Source: BOKV01 sp049289295
GTDB lineage: Bacteria; Pseudomonadota; Alphaproteobacteria; Rhizobiales; Rhizobiaceae
Length of the DNA: 64,000 bases
Direction: 5' to 3'
NCBI GenBank assembly: GCA_049289295.1
Contig: JBATLL010000075.1
Span: 248,001-312,000 of the forward strand
In this document: piece after piece, positions 17,522 through 25,678 of the stretch
How positions within the stretch are numbered: the stretch's first letter is position 1
How the letters are laid out: the number at the start of each line of letters is the position of its first letter
Made by a program: the position numbers and the translations under genes
Notes under the pieces: model-generated
The model's database searches: none
The model's input: the letters and a program-made list of their open reading frames with translations, nothing else
Told to the model about the DNA's origin: nothing

Positions 17522-18409
17522 ATGAATTTGCGGCGCCACGATCTGAACCTGCTGGTCATCCTTGAAGCGGTGTTGCGCGAAGGTTCGATCTCGGCTGCCG
17601 CGCGGCGGCTGAACCTGACGCAGCCCGCGGTGTCACAGGCACTAACCCGTGCCCGTGCCATGTTTGGCAACCCTCTTATGGTCCGTAGCGGCAGGGGGCT
17701 GCAGCCGACACCGCGTGGTGTTGAGTTGCGTTCGGAACTGGGTGATCTTCTGGGGCGGGTCGGAGCCCTGATCGAGGGGCCTGGATTTGATCCAGGCCGG
17801 GCGCGCCGTTCTTTCACAATCGCAACCAGCGATCTTGGTGAGGCCATTGTGCTTCCCTCCGCTCTCTGCCGCCTGACCTCGGCAGCACCGGGATGTCGCT
17901 TCGACATCCGTCCCCCGCGTCATGACTTTGGCGAGGATATTCCCGACCTGATCCTGATGGGGGCTGCCCCTCCGGAAGGCCCCTGGCACGCCCAGGATCT
18001 GTTTGAGGACCGCTTTGTCCATGTCGCGGCCAAAGGTCACCCGTCCCTGCAGGGCTTCCTGACTGCAGAAGCCTTCGCGGCCTTGCCGCAAGCCCTTGTG
18101 TCGCCCCGCGGCGACGGGGATTGGGGTCCTGTGGACACCGCCTTGGCCGCGATGCAACTCCGCCGCAATGTAAGACTGACGATAACGCGTTTCGCCACTT
18201 TACCCGCCATCCTTGCCGAAAGCGGGTTGGTGGCAGCCATTCCTGCGCGCTATGCGGCTTTGCCCGCCGTTCGTTCGCTTTGCGACATGCGCCCACTTCC
18301 GGTCGAGGTGCCGCCTTTCACGATAAGGATGGTATGGCACCGCACCCGCGGCGCTGACCCCGCTGAGCGATGGTTACGTGCATGCATTCTTGATAGTAGC
18401 AACGGATGA
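17522..18409 (+). CDS. LysR-family transcriptional regulator
   Basis: A 295-residue regulator. The N-terminal winged helix-turn-helix is complete (LRRHDLNLLVILEAVLREGSISAAARRLNLTQPAVSQALTRARAMFG), followed by a type 2 periplasmic-binding-like effector domain. The RRHDLNLL opening resembles NodD/PnbR-like LysR members. It is divergent from the exported-protein gene across a 91-bp AT-richer gap (17431-17521) containing TTGACA. It most likely controls the divergent three-gene unit. Effector unknown. Confidence 0.93.
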   Translation: MNLRRHDLNLLVILEAVLREGSISAAARRLNLTQPAVSQALTRARAMFGNPLMVRSGRGLQPTPRGVELRSELGDLLGRVGALIEGPGFDPGRARRSFTIATSDLGEAIVLPSALCRLTSAAPGCRFDIRPPRHDFGEDIPDLILMGAAPPEGPWHAQDLFEDRFVHVAAKGHPSLQGFLTAEAFAALPQALVSPRGDGDWGPVDTALAAMQLRRNVRLTITRFATLPAILAESGLVAAIPARYAALPAVRSLCDMRPLPVEVPPFTIRMVWHRTRGADPAERWLRACILDSSNG

Positions 18410-18499
18410 TGGCGACCCGCTCTGGCGCCGAGCGACGGTTACACCTCGGGGTCCCAATTTGAAAGTTCAGCATAAGAGAGGGTCCGACGGCAGGCCCAT

Positions 18500-18510
18500 C
18501 CTCTCCGCCA
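18500..18510 (+). repeat. Direct repeat of the tRNA-Ser 3' end (putative att site)
   Basis: CCTCTCCGCCA at 18500-18510 is identical to the tRNA-Ser 3' end including CCA (15553-15563). The two copies flank the TMEM175/NAD(P)H-binding/exported/LysR unit. This matches the footprint of an element that integrated at the tRNA 3' end. No integrase lies between the copies, and an 11-bp match could also arise by chance. The stretch 18410-18565 holds no gene. Confidence 0.5.
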
Positions 18511-18565
18511 TTCTACCGTACCGAAAACCAAATTCGGTAACCCTGGTCGAGTTTTTTCCGTAGCT

Positions 18566-19546
18566 TCAGATCGATGACGGGTCGCCATGGCGAAGTGCCG
18601 ATTGCCACAAGCTTTCAAGTCTCTCGCTGTTCATTTCCGCAGCAAGCCCGATGACCAGCATTTGCGTGCGCCCATTTCGATCGGCCTCGCAGGGCTGGAT
18701 TTCCATCTGCTGACCCATCCTGTGAATGGCATACCAGGCACCCTCCCGGGTCCTGCAGACGCCCTTGATGCGCCATGCGAACTGGGGTGCGCTTGTCACG
18801 AAGGCCTCCAGTGCGGTCTTATTGATGGCCTGGGTTCCGCTCCATGACCAGGAACCAAACAGTTCGGGATGACCTGCCGGACCCAGTGCAAGCCGACCGG
18901 CGCGAGACTTCTGCCCGCCCATCCTGTCGCGCGCCCACTCCTCTACCATTGCAATCAACCCGGTCGGATCGGAAATGGCTGTAACCAGGATCGGTACGGA
19001 TTGTGCGATTTCGCGCACGCATTGTGCCATCCGATCGGACTGTGTTTCCGTCACAAGGTCCATCTTGGTCAGGGCAATTGCAGTGGCTGCCCGAAGCTGG
19101 CGCTCCAGCGTATCGCGCAAGCGGGGTTCCCCGAGCAACGAAGGCAGATTGAGACTGTCGGCAAGTGTAAGCGTCCCCGTATCCTCGAGTTCGGGTTCCG
19201 CCCTTGCGATCATCGATATCGAAGCGGGATCCGCCACGCCGCTTGTTTCCACAATGATGCGCTCGGGCCGCATCTGCAGGCGAAGCAGGCGATCAATGGC
19301 GTCATAAAGATCGCCGCCAATGGAGCAGCAGACGCAGCCATTTGTCAGGGCGATCGTATCGGCATTCCTGTTGCGGATCAGCTTGTCGTCGATTGCAATC
19401 TCGCCAAAATCATTGACCAGAACCGCGAGCCTCTGACCTGTCGTCTCGAGGAGCCTGTTGACCAGTGTCGTCTTGCCCGAGCCGAGATAACCCGTAACAA
19501 CCGTCATTGGGACCGGCATATCCTGGAGTGATCCGACGGGTTTCAT
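18566..19546 (-). CDS. COG0523 (CobW/YjiA-type) GTPase, putative metallochaperone
   Basis: A 326-residue G3E-family GTPase. Walker A is at residues 19-26 (GYLGSGKT), the metal-binding CxCC motif lies in TNGCVCCSIGGD, Walker B in IIVETSGVADP, and LTKMDLV is the NKxD equivalent. A C-terminal CobW_C domain follows. Family members deliver metal such as zinc or cobalt to client proteins. It overlaps the upstream amidohydrolase gene by four bases, and that enzyme type usually needs a metal, so it is a plausible client. This pairing is an inference. Confidence 0.9.
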   Translation of the reverse strand: MKPVGSLQDMPVPMTVVTGYLGSGKTTLVNRLLETTGQRLAVLVNDFGEIAIDDKLIRNRNADTIALTNGCVCCSIGGDLYDAIDRLLRLQMRPERIIVETSGVADPASISMIARAEPELEDTGTLTLADSLNLPSLLGEPRLRDTLERQLRAATAIALTKMDLVTETQSDRMAQCVREIAQSVPILVTAISDPTGLIAMVEEWARDRMGGQKSRAGRLALGPAGHPELFGSWSWSGTQAINKTALEAFVTSAPQFAWRIKGVCRTREGAWYAIHRMGQQMEIQPCEADRNGRTQMLVIGLAAEMNSERLESLWQSALRHGDPSSI

Positions 19547-21177
19547 TTTCCGGCCAGAAAAGTACGTCCGCCCAGCACCGTGCCGAGAACGGGCACGTTC
19601 TTCAGTTCCATCGGGTCAACGGCAAGCGGATCATCTCCCAGTACGGCAAAATCCGCTCGCTTGCCGACTTCGATCGAGCCGATTTCGCCATCCAGTTTCA
19701 TCGAATAGGCGGGTCCGAGCGTAATCGCATGCAGGGCTTGCTGGACGGTAATGCATTGCTCCTGGCCAAGAACCCTGCCGCCTGGTGTCACGCGATTGAC
19801 TGCGCACCATGCAACATGAAGTGGGCCCATGGGAGTGACAGGTGCATCTGAATGGATAGCAAGCGGTACACCTGCGTCGATTGCCGAGCGGCATGCATCC
19901 ATCCGTTCGGCGCGCTCCGGACCCATGGTCAGGGTGTAATGCTGGTCGCCAAAATACCAGATATGATTGGCGAACAGGTTCACGCACAGGCCGAGAGCCT
20001 TCATCCGTCGATACTGCGCCTCGCAGGCCATCTGGCAATGTTGGAGCGTATGGCGATTGTCACCGCGCGGATGTTTTCGCATCGCGGCCTCCAGCGCATC
20101 AATGGCCGCTTCCGATGCCTCGTCGCCATTCACGTGGATATGGAGGTTGATTCCCGCGGCGTGCAGGCATTCGATCTGCGCCGAAAGCCGCTCCGGCGGT
20201 GTGTTCCAGATACCATTGGGGTGGCCGGTGACATAGCCCGGCCATTTCAGGCGTGCCGTGTAGCCCTGAATTGAGCCGTCCGCCATCAGCTTGACCATGC
20301 CGAGGCGCACCTTGTCGGTTGATCTGGATTTCAACTCCGCAATGCGGGTGGCGGTTGCCTCGCCGGTCTCCGTCACACCGCTCAATGCCGGTGCGATGCG
20401 CAGGCAGAAATCATCCTTGCCGGTGATCGCAAGCAGATCGGCCAGGTCATTGTCCGTCAGGTCGGCAAACAGGTCGGCTGCGGTCGTGACACCGGTGCGC
20501 ATGGCAGTTCTGGCAAATCCGCTGACAGCCGAGGGCGTGCGTGCCAATTCGCGAAAGTCGATACCAAGGCGGCGCATCAGCGGGAACATGACCGCCATTT
20601 CCTGAAGTTCGCCGTTCGGTTCACCGTCGCGATCGCGCACGATGCCCTCTGCATTGCTTTCCCGGTTATAGCCGACCATTGCAAGCGCAGCGGAATTGAC
20701 TGTCATGAGGTGAAAGTTGGAGTGCAGCACGACAATCGGGCGGTCCGTCGAAACGGCATCGAGATGTCGACGGTTGAGCCGCTCGGTTGGCAGGAAAATC
20801 GGGTCGAAGCCCCAGGCAATCAGCGGTGCATCCTTTTGAAGCCCAGCCGCGGCATTCTTCAGGCCGAAAATGACTTCATCGATGTTGGTTAGTCCTGGCC
20901 ATGTCCTGCCATCAGGATCGATGCGATCCTGGAAGCCGGCGTAGAAATAGGCCCACATGGCACCTGCCATCATATGGGCGTGGCCCTCGACGAACCCGGG
21001 GAGCAACACGGCATCGGCGAAGCGGTCATCCTGCTTGCCTCCGCCCCAGGCGTCGGCGCAGTCGCTGCCGCCTACTGCCAGGATCCGTCCATTACGCACG
21101 GCGACGTGTGTTGCCTGTGGCCGGTTGCGGTCCATGGTTATGATGCGGCGTGCCCTGTAGATGATGGTTTCGCCCAT
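19543..21177 (-). CDS. Amidohydrolase, YtcJ-like
   Basis: A 544-residue metal-dependent hydrolase of the amidohydrolase superfamily (TIM barrel). The first metal motif is GHAHMM, near residue 65. Later landmarks are LHIHVNGDEASEAAIDALE, HTLQHCQM and a distal IHSDAPVTPMGPL (the catalytic Asp region). The C-terminal GEIGSIEVGKRADFAVLGDDPL is a standard composite beta-sandwich tail. YtcJ-like members act on amides, N-formyl or N-acyl compounds, but the substrate cannot be named. GGGAGGAC precedes the ATG. It is third in the GntR-led unit. Confidence 0.92.
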   Translation of the reverse strand: MGETIIYRARRIITMDRNRPQATHVAVRNGRILAVGGSDCADAWGGGKQDDRFADAVLLPGFVEGHAHMMAGAMWAYFYAGFQDRIDPDGRTWPGLTNIDEVIFGLKNAAAGLQKDAPLIAWGFDPIFLPTERLNRRHLDAVSTDRPIVVLHSNFHLMTVNSAALAMVGYNRESNAEGIVRDRDGEPNGELQEMAVMFPLMRRLGIDFRELARTPSAVSGFARTAMRTGVTTAADLFADLTDNDLADLLAITGKDDFCLRIAPALSGVTETGEATATRIAELKSRSTDKVRLGMVKLMADGSIQGYTARLKWPGYVTGHPNGIWNTPPERLSAQIECLHAAGINLHIHVNGDEASEAAIDALEAAMRKHPRGDNRHTLQHCQMACEAQYRRMKALGLCVNLFANHIWYFGDQHYTLTMGPERAERMDACRSAIDAGVPLAIHSDAPVTPMGPLHVAWCAVNRVTPGGRVLGQEQCITVQQALHAITLGPAYSMKLDGEIGSIEVGKRADFAVLGDDPLAVDPMELKNVPVLGTVLGGRTFLAGK

Positions 21178-21234
21178 GTCGTCCTCCCTACTTTGCCGTA
21201 TCGGCTGCTACCAGGGCCGCATTTGCGGCAAGCC

Positions 21235-21957
21235 TCAGAGCGGCCCGAAATTCTGGCGCGGCACAAGTGAAGACTGAAACCAGCAAACCAGATTGTATAT
21301 CGAATAGACGGGCAACCCCGTCGCCTCCCTTATGGAAGCGGCATATGGAATCATGTTCGTACATTCAAGCACGATGGCGCCAAGATCGGGATTTGCCGCC
21401 TTCAGGCGAAGCGCGGCCTCGACATTGTCCAGACGAGCAAGTTCCACATCGAGTTCGTATTCATCGCCAAGGATTGCGCGCGTGAATTCCCGGCCGCCTT
21501 CTGTTGTCTCGATGGGCGTTCCTTCGGGAACATTGGCCTTGCGAAGATGATTGTCCGTCAGGGAACTTGCCGACACAGTCAGTATCCCGGCGCGCCTGCC
21601 CTTCGGCAAGGTCCGGTTCACCAGCTCGACCTGCATGAGTGATGAAGTCAGTACCGGTACGCCAACTTCCGCGGCCATTTCCTCCTGGAACATGGAGAGG
21701 AATCCGCAATTGGTTGTTATGCCGTCGCAGCCATCGCGCACGAGTTCTTTTGCTGCGGCCATGAAATTTGGCAGGAGGCCCGGGGCGCCCTTGCGGACAA
21801 CGAGGTCCGGGGAAGCGCCGCGCACGATCATGTAGTGCACGGGGAAAGGCCATGTAAGGGCATTGCCCATATCGCCTGGAATGCGGGGAAAGCGCGCCTC
21901 GAGCATGAGAATGCCGACGCTCGCGCCATAGATTGCCTTGCCGCCCTTCGCCTTCAT
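21235..21957 (-). CDS. Aspartate/glutamate/hydantoin racemase-like protein
   Basis: A 240-residue protein of the Asp/Glu racemase fold. Two Cys are placed as the catalytic pair of this superfamily: ITTNCGFLSMFQ in the first half and IVLECTNMIPYA in the second. The superfamily covers Asp, Glu and hydantoin racemases, maleate isomerase and arylmalonate decarboxylase, all using one or two Cys as acid/base. Substrate unknown. It starts 5 bp after the GntR gene stop and lies before the amidohydrolase, so it belongs to the same regulated unit. Confidence 0.85.
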   Translation of the reverse strand: MKAKGGKAIYGASVGILMLEARFPRIPGDMGNALTWPFPVHYMIVRGASPDLVVRKGAPGLLPNFMAAAKELVRDGCDGITTNCGFLSMFQEEMAAEVGVPVLTSSLMQVELVNRTLPKGRRAGILTVSASSLTDNHLRKANVPEGTPIETTEGGREFTRAILGDEYELDVELARLDNVEAALRLKAANPDLGAIVLECTNMIPYAASIREATGLPVYSIYNLVCWFQSSLVPRQNFGPL

Positions 21958-21962
21958 CGTGA

Positions 21963-22664
21963 TCAGGCGCTTTCAGTACTGATCGGGCGCTCGAACAGTT
22001 CTTCAGCGCCACTGACATAGATTGAGGAATAGCCTTCCCTTACCGCCGCCACGACCTGATCCATCCGCTTCACGATATGGCTCTGCATGCGCTCAACGGC
22101 TGCATCGGCGTCGCGGGCCTCGATTGCCTGCATGATGCGCTTGTGCTCTCCCTTCGTCTCGAGAACCCGGCTCGACATGTCCACCCAGCGAATGAAGCGG
22201 ATACGCTCATTTACCTGGGTCAGCTGGCGGACAAATTCCATGTTGCCGGAAAGTGCGGCGATGCCAAGATGAAAAGCCTCGTCAAAGGCTGTAACTTCGC
22301 CGATGGTTCTGCCTGAATAGGTCAGCCCGTTTCGATAAAGCTCTTCCCTGAGAGCGTTGATGGCAATGTCGCTCGCCCGCTCGCAGGCCTTGCGGACACA
22401 GGTGCATTCCAGCGTCTCTCGCAATTCGTAGAGATCGTAGATCGCTGCGGGATCCAGATCGCGGCAGAAAAATCCCTTGCCGGGCTGGAAATCAAGGAGC
22501 TGCTCGGCAACAAGGCGATTGAGGGCTTCGCGCAGGGGCGTGCGACTCGCTTCGAGTTCGCGGGCAAGCGCCACCTCATTGATGCGCTCTCCTGGCCGTA
22601 TGCCGAAGTTTACGGCCATTTCCTTGACGCGCGCGTACAGCGCTTCCACACGGCCTTCGCTCAT
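21963..22664 (-). CDS. GntR-family regulator, FCD (FadR) subfamily
   Basis: A 233-residue DNA-binding regulator. The N-terminal winged helix includes GERINEVALARELEASRTPLREALNRLVAEQLL, and a helical FCD effector domain follows (LYELRETLECTCVRKACERA, FDEAFHLGIAALSGN, EHKRIMQAIEARDADAAVERMQSHI). The D-x3-H...H spacing suggests a metal-assisted ligand site. The ATG at 22664 has GAGGAA six bases upstream and is preferred over a GTG at 22685. It heads the leftward unit and faces the ThDP-enzyme operon across an operator region. Ligand unknown. Confidence 0.93.
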   Translation of the reverse strand: MSEGRVEALYARVKEMAVNFGIRPGERINEVALARELEASRTPLREALNRLVAEQLLDFQPGKGFFCRDLDPAAIYDLYELRETLECTCVRKACERASDIAINALREELYRNGLTYSGRTIGEVTAFDEAFHLGIAALSGNMEFVRQLTQVNERIRFIRWVDMSSRVLETKGEHKRIMQAIEARDADAAVERMQSHIVKRMDQVVAAVREGYSSIYVSGAEELFERPISTESA

Positions 22665-22695
22665 GCCGGGTTCCTCGCGGTTCACTGAAACCTTG

Positions 22696-22741
22696 TTGAC
22701 ACAGGCAAGTGGCGATTACAAGATACAGGCCTGTATACAGG
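22696..22741 (+). promoter_or_regulatory. Divergent promoter with GntR operator
   Basis: TTGACA at 22696-22701 could be the -35 of the rightward operon, with a weak -10 near 22719-22725. Two overlapping perfect palindromes follow: ATACAGGCCTGTAT (22723-22736) and CCTGTATACAGG (22730-22741). The TGTATACA core resembles sites bound by FadR-type GntR proteins. The position overlaps or abuts the -10, consistent with repression of both divergent units by the adjacent regulator. Confidence 0.65.
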
Positions 22742-22773
22742 AATAAATACAGTTTGACGGGAGATAGTCAGGG

Positions 22774-24474
22774 TTGGCAAGCGAGCAATCCAATCAAATG
22801 AACGGTGCCGAGGCAATGGTCCGCATGCTCGAGGCCTATGGCGTTACGCACATGTTTGGCCTTTGTGGCGATACCACGCTGCCCTTCTACGATGCGCTGG
22901 CGCGGCTCGATCACGGCATTACGCATTTCCTCACCCGCGATGAACGGCATGCTGCCTACATGGCCGATGGCTATGCGCGTGTCTCGGGCAAGCCGGGTGT
23001 GTGCGAAGGGCCGTCAGGTGGAGGCGCCACCTATATGGTGCCCGGCCTTGTGGAGGCCAATGAGAGTTCAATACCGATCCTGGCGATAACAACGGATGTG
23101 TCGACGATTTCGCGTGGCAGGTATCCGCTGACCGAACTTGACCAGACGGCGCTGTTTCGTCCTTTGACAAAGTGGAATGTCTCGCTGGATGATGCAACGC
23201 GGCTTCCGGCAATGGTGCGCACAGCGTTTCGGGCCATGACAACCGGCAGGCCAGGCGCGGTGCACCTGGCTTTTCCATTCGACAGCCAGAAGATGCCGGT
23301 TTCACCTGAGGAAATCTGGGCCGAGCCACGCAACAAGACCTATCCATCCGAACCTGCAGGCCCCGATGCCGATGCCATATCCAGTGCGGCAGATGCATTG
23401 CTGTCTGCAAGGAATGCCATCGTGGTCTGCGGCGGTGGCCCAGTCATTTCGGCGGCATTTGGCGAACTGGAGGAATTTGCAAGCCTGCTGGAGCTGCCGG
23501 TTGCGACCACGGTTTCCGGCCAGGGTTCGATTGCCGAGACTCACCCGCTGGCGGTGGGCGTTATCGGATCGAACGGGGGCGTGCCTTCGACGCGACACCT
23601 CGTAGACGAAGCAGACCTGGTCATTTTCATTGGCTGCCGGGCGGGTTCGGTCACCACCGAGCGCTGGCGCTCGCCAAAGCCCGGCACCCGGATCATCCAC
23701 ATTGACAGCGATCCGATGGTGATCGGGGCAAATTACCTGACCGAAGTCGCCATCGTCAGCGATTCAAGGCTGGCGCTCAAGGCGCTTGTTGCGGAACTGA
23801 AGCAGCGCAAGCCGGCAAGCAGACACAAGGGCCGTACGCGTGCTGCTGCAGCATGGAAGGGCAAGCTGGAAGCGTTCGAGCCGCTGGCGCAGTCCGGGGA
23901 AATGCCGATAAGGCCTGAACGCGTCATCGCTACGCTCGCCCGCAATCTCGACAAGGATGCCATCGTCGTGGCCGATCCCGGCACGCCGTGCCCGTATTTT
24001 TCGGCGCATTATCGCTGGCCTGTGCATGGGCGGCATTTCATCACCAACAGGGCCCATGGAGCGCTCGGATATGCCCTGGCCGCCAGTATGGGCGCCCATG
24101 CTGGCCGGCCATCATCCAGGGTGGTCGCAGCGATGGGTGACGGTTCGTTCGCCTTTTGCTGCGGGGAACTGGAAACCATCGTTCGCTATCGCATGCCGAT
24201 CACGATGCTGGTTTTTTCCAATGCCACCTTCGGCTGGATAAAGGCTGGACAGAATTCGGGTTTTGCGCAGCGTTTCTACAATGTGGATTTTTCCAGGACC
24301 GATCACGCAGCAGTTGCCTCTGCCTACGGGATCAAGGCATGGCGGGTGGAGGATCCGGAAAAGCTCGACGGTGTGATGAAAGCTGCTCTCGCCCATGATG
24401 GCCCCACACTGATCGACATCGTGACACAGCCCCTGCACGAAGCAGCAGCACCTGTTTCGGAATGGGTGGCCTGA
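22774..24474 (+). CDS. Thiamine diphosphate-binding enzyme, acetolactate synthase/decarboxylase family
   Basis: A 566-residue three-domain ThDP enzyme. The cofactor-activating Glu is residue 58 (TRDERHAAYM). A central Rossmann-like domain follows, then the C-terminal ThDP motif MGDGSFAF...FSNATFGW near residues 454-486 (GDG to N). The family includes acetolactate synthases, 2-oxo-acid decarboxylases and sulfoacetaldehyde acetyltransferase; the reaction cannot be assigned here. The start is a TTG with GGGAG upstream. The alternative ATG at 22798 lacks a ribosome site. It is first in the rightward operon, 1 bp ahead of the enolase-superfamily gene. Confidence 0.9.
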   Translation: MASEQSNQMNGAEAMVRMLEAYGVTHMFGLCGDTTLPFYDALARLDHGITHFLTRDERHAAYMADGYARVSGKPGVCEGPSGGGATYMVPGLVEANESSIPILAITTDVSTISRGRYPLTELDQTALFRPLTKWNVSLDDATRLPAMVRTAFRAMTTGRPGAVHLAFPFDSQKMPVSPEEIWAEPRNKTYPSEPAGPDADAISSAADALLSARNAIVVCGGGPVISAAFGELEEFASLLELPVATTVSGQGSIAETHPLAVGVIGSNGGVPSTRHLVDEADLVIFIGCRAGSVTTERWRSPKPGTRIIHIDSDPMVIGANYLTEVAIVSDSRLALKALVAELKQRKPASRHKGRTRAAAAWKGKLEAFEPLAQSGEMPIRPERVIATLARNLDKDAIVVADPGTPCPYFSAHYRWPVHGRHFITNRAHGALGYALAASMGAHAGRPSSRVVAAMGDGSFAFCCGELETIVRYRMPITMLVFSNATFGWIKAGQNSGFAQRFYNVDFSRTDHAAVASAYGIKAWRVEDPEKLDGVMKAALAHDGPTLIDIVTQPLHEAAAPVSEWVA

Positions 24475-24475
24475 G

Positions 24476-25612
24476 ATGCGCGATGATCTGCCGGACGAAA
24501 GAATTGTCGGGTATGATGTCTGGCACTGCGCATTACCGGTTACCGGCGAGCGAGACCATGGCGTAGGCCTGGTCGGCGGCACGATCGAAGTGATCATCCT
24601 GCGACTGCAATCGGAAAGCGGCGAGCAAGGATTTGGCGAAGCTTCGCCATGGGTTGTGTTTACCGGCAGTCCGGAAGCCAGTTTCGCAGCACTGCATCGA
24701 TATTTCAGACCGCTGGTCGTTGGCAGAAAACTCTCGGAAACATCTGCTATCCTTGCTGCCGCCAGAAAAGCCGTGGTTCATTGCACCGAAGCGAAGGCCG
24801 CGCTTGAAACAGCTTTGCTCGATCTTTCCGGGCAAATCCTGAAACGCCCGCTATGGTCTTTCCTTGGCAGCAAGTGCCGCGACCGCATTGCGCTTTCATG
24901 TTCGATTGCCAATCCTGATTTCGACGCTGACAAGCAACTGCTGAAAAGGCTCGATGAAGACGGCGTGAGGATAGTCAAGCTCAAGACCGGGTTTTGCGAT
25001 CTGGCCTTCGACCTGATGCGCCTCGAATATATCCGCAAACACCATCCGTCCATGGCTTTGCGTGTCGACTACAATCAGGGCTTGAACTGCCAGGAAGCGA
25101 TGAAACAGGTCCTCGAGGTCGAGAAATTCCAGCCCGACTTCATCGAGCAACCTGTGGCTGCCGATGACTGGCGCACCATGGCCGAGATCCGCGGCCGCAT
25201 CGAAGTGCCGTTACTGGCGGATGAATCCGTGTTCGGCCCAAGTGACATGTACAAGGCTGCTCAGGAAGGCATTTGCGACGGAGTGTCGGTAAAGATCATG
25301 AAGTCCGGGGGTCTATATGGCGCGCAGGCAGTTGCCGATGTTGCACACGGCGCTGGCCTTTCTGCCTATGGCGGCGACATGTTCGAGACCGGCATTGCTC
25401 ATCTCGCCGGGAGCCACATGATCGCGGCCACACCGCACATCACGCTTGGCTGCGAATTCTATCAGGCCAGTTACTATTTGCTGGAGGACCTGCTGGAGGA
25501 ACCATTCCCGGTTCAAGACGGAATGGTTGTCGTTTCCGACGGTCCGGGCCTGGGGATACGACCGGACATGAAACGGGTTGGGCGTTTTGCGATTGCGGAG
25601 GGCCGCGCCTGA
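24476..25612 (+). CDS. Mandelate racemase/muconate lactonizing enzyme family protein
   Basis: A 378-residue enolase-superfamily enzyme that would abstract a proton alpha to a carboxylate. It has the MLE-subgroup K-x-K motif (IVKLKTG, near 168-170), the metal ligands Asp (LRVDYN, ~198), Glu (FIEQPV, ~223) and Asp/Glu (LLADES, ~247), and a Lys opposite (SVKIMKSGG, ~273). Possible activities are racemase, epimerase, cycloisomerase or dehydratase on an amino-acid-like or hydroxy acid substrate. It starts one base after the ThDP gene, so translation is coupled. Confidence 0.9.
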   Translation: MRDDLPDERIVGYDVWHCALPVTGERDHGVGLVGGTIEVIILRLQSESGEQGFGEASPWVVFTGSPEASFAALHRYFRPLVVGRKLSETSAILAAARKAVVHCTEAKAALETALLDLSGQILKRPLWSFLGSKCRDRIALSCSIANPDFDADKQLLKRLDEDGVRIVKLKTGFCDLAFDLMRLEYIRKHHPSMALRVDYNQGLNCQEAMKQVLEVEKFQPDFIEQPVAADDWRTMAEIRGRIEVPLLADESVFGPSDMYKAAQEGICDGVSVKIMKSGGLYGAQAVADVAHGAGLSAYGGDMFETGIAHLAGSHMIAATPHITLGCEFYQASYYLLEDLLEEPFPVQDGMVVVSDGPGLGIRPDMKRVGRFAIAEGRA

Positions 25613-25628
25613 GTACAATGATAATTTG

Positions 25629-25658
25629 TTGACATATTGTAACTGATGTGCGGATATT
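25629..25658 (+). promoter_or_regulatory. Possible internal promoter before the flavoprotein gene
   Basis: TTGACA at 25629-25634 followed after 18 bp by GATATT (25653-25658) in the 66-bp AT-rich gap after the enolase-family gene. This is the only sizeable gap among the catabolic genes of the operon. It could allow the flavoprotein and TRAP genes to be expressed separately. Confidence 0.3.
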
Positions 25659-25678
25659 CAGGGCAGGAGGAACTGCGG

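Noticed and set aside
15564..18499. Possible integrase or transposase in the tRNA-associated insert
   Set aside because: None of the reading frames in the insert shows a tyrosine or serine recombinase or a transposase motif, so I do not call an active mobile element.
18520..18557. ACCGAA/TTCGGT hairpin with a nearby T6 run as terminator for the LysR gene
   Set aside because: The stem has only six pairs and the T-run starts 13 bases after it, so intrinsic termination is doubtful.
22774..24474. Calling the ThDP enzyme sulfoacetaldehyde acetyltransferase because a TauE-like gene and TRAP genes follow
   Set aside because: The N-terminal region and length differ from Xsc as I know it, and TSUP proteins are not limited to sulfonates. 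No other taurine gene is certain.
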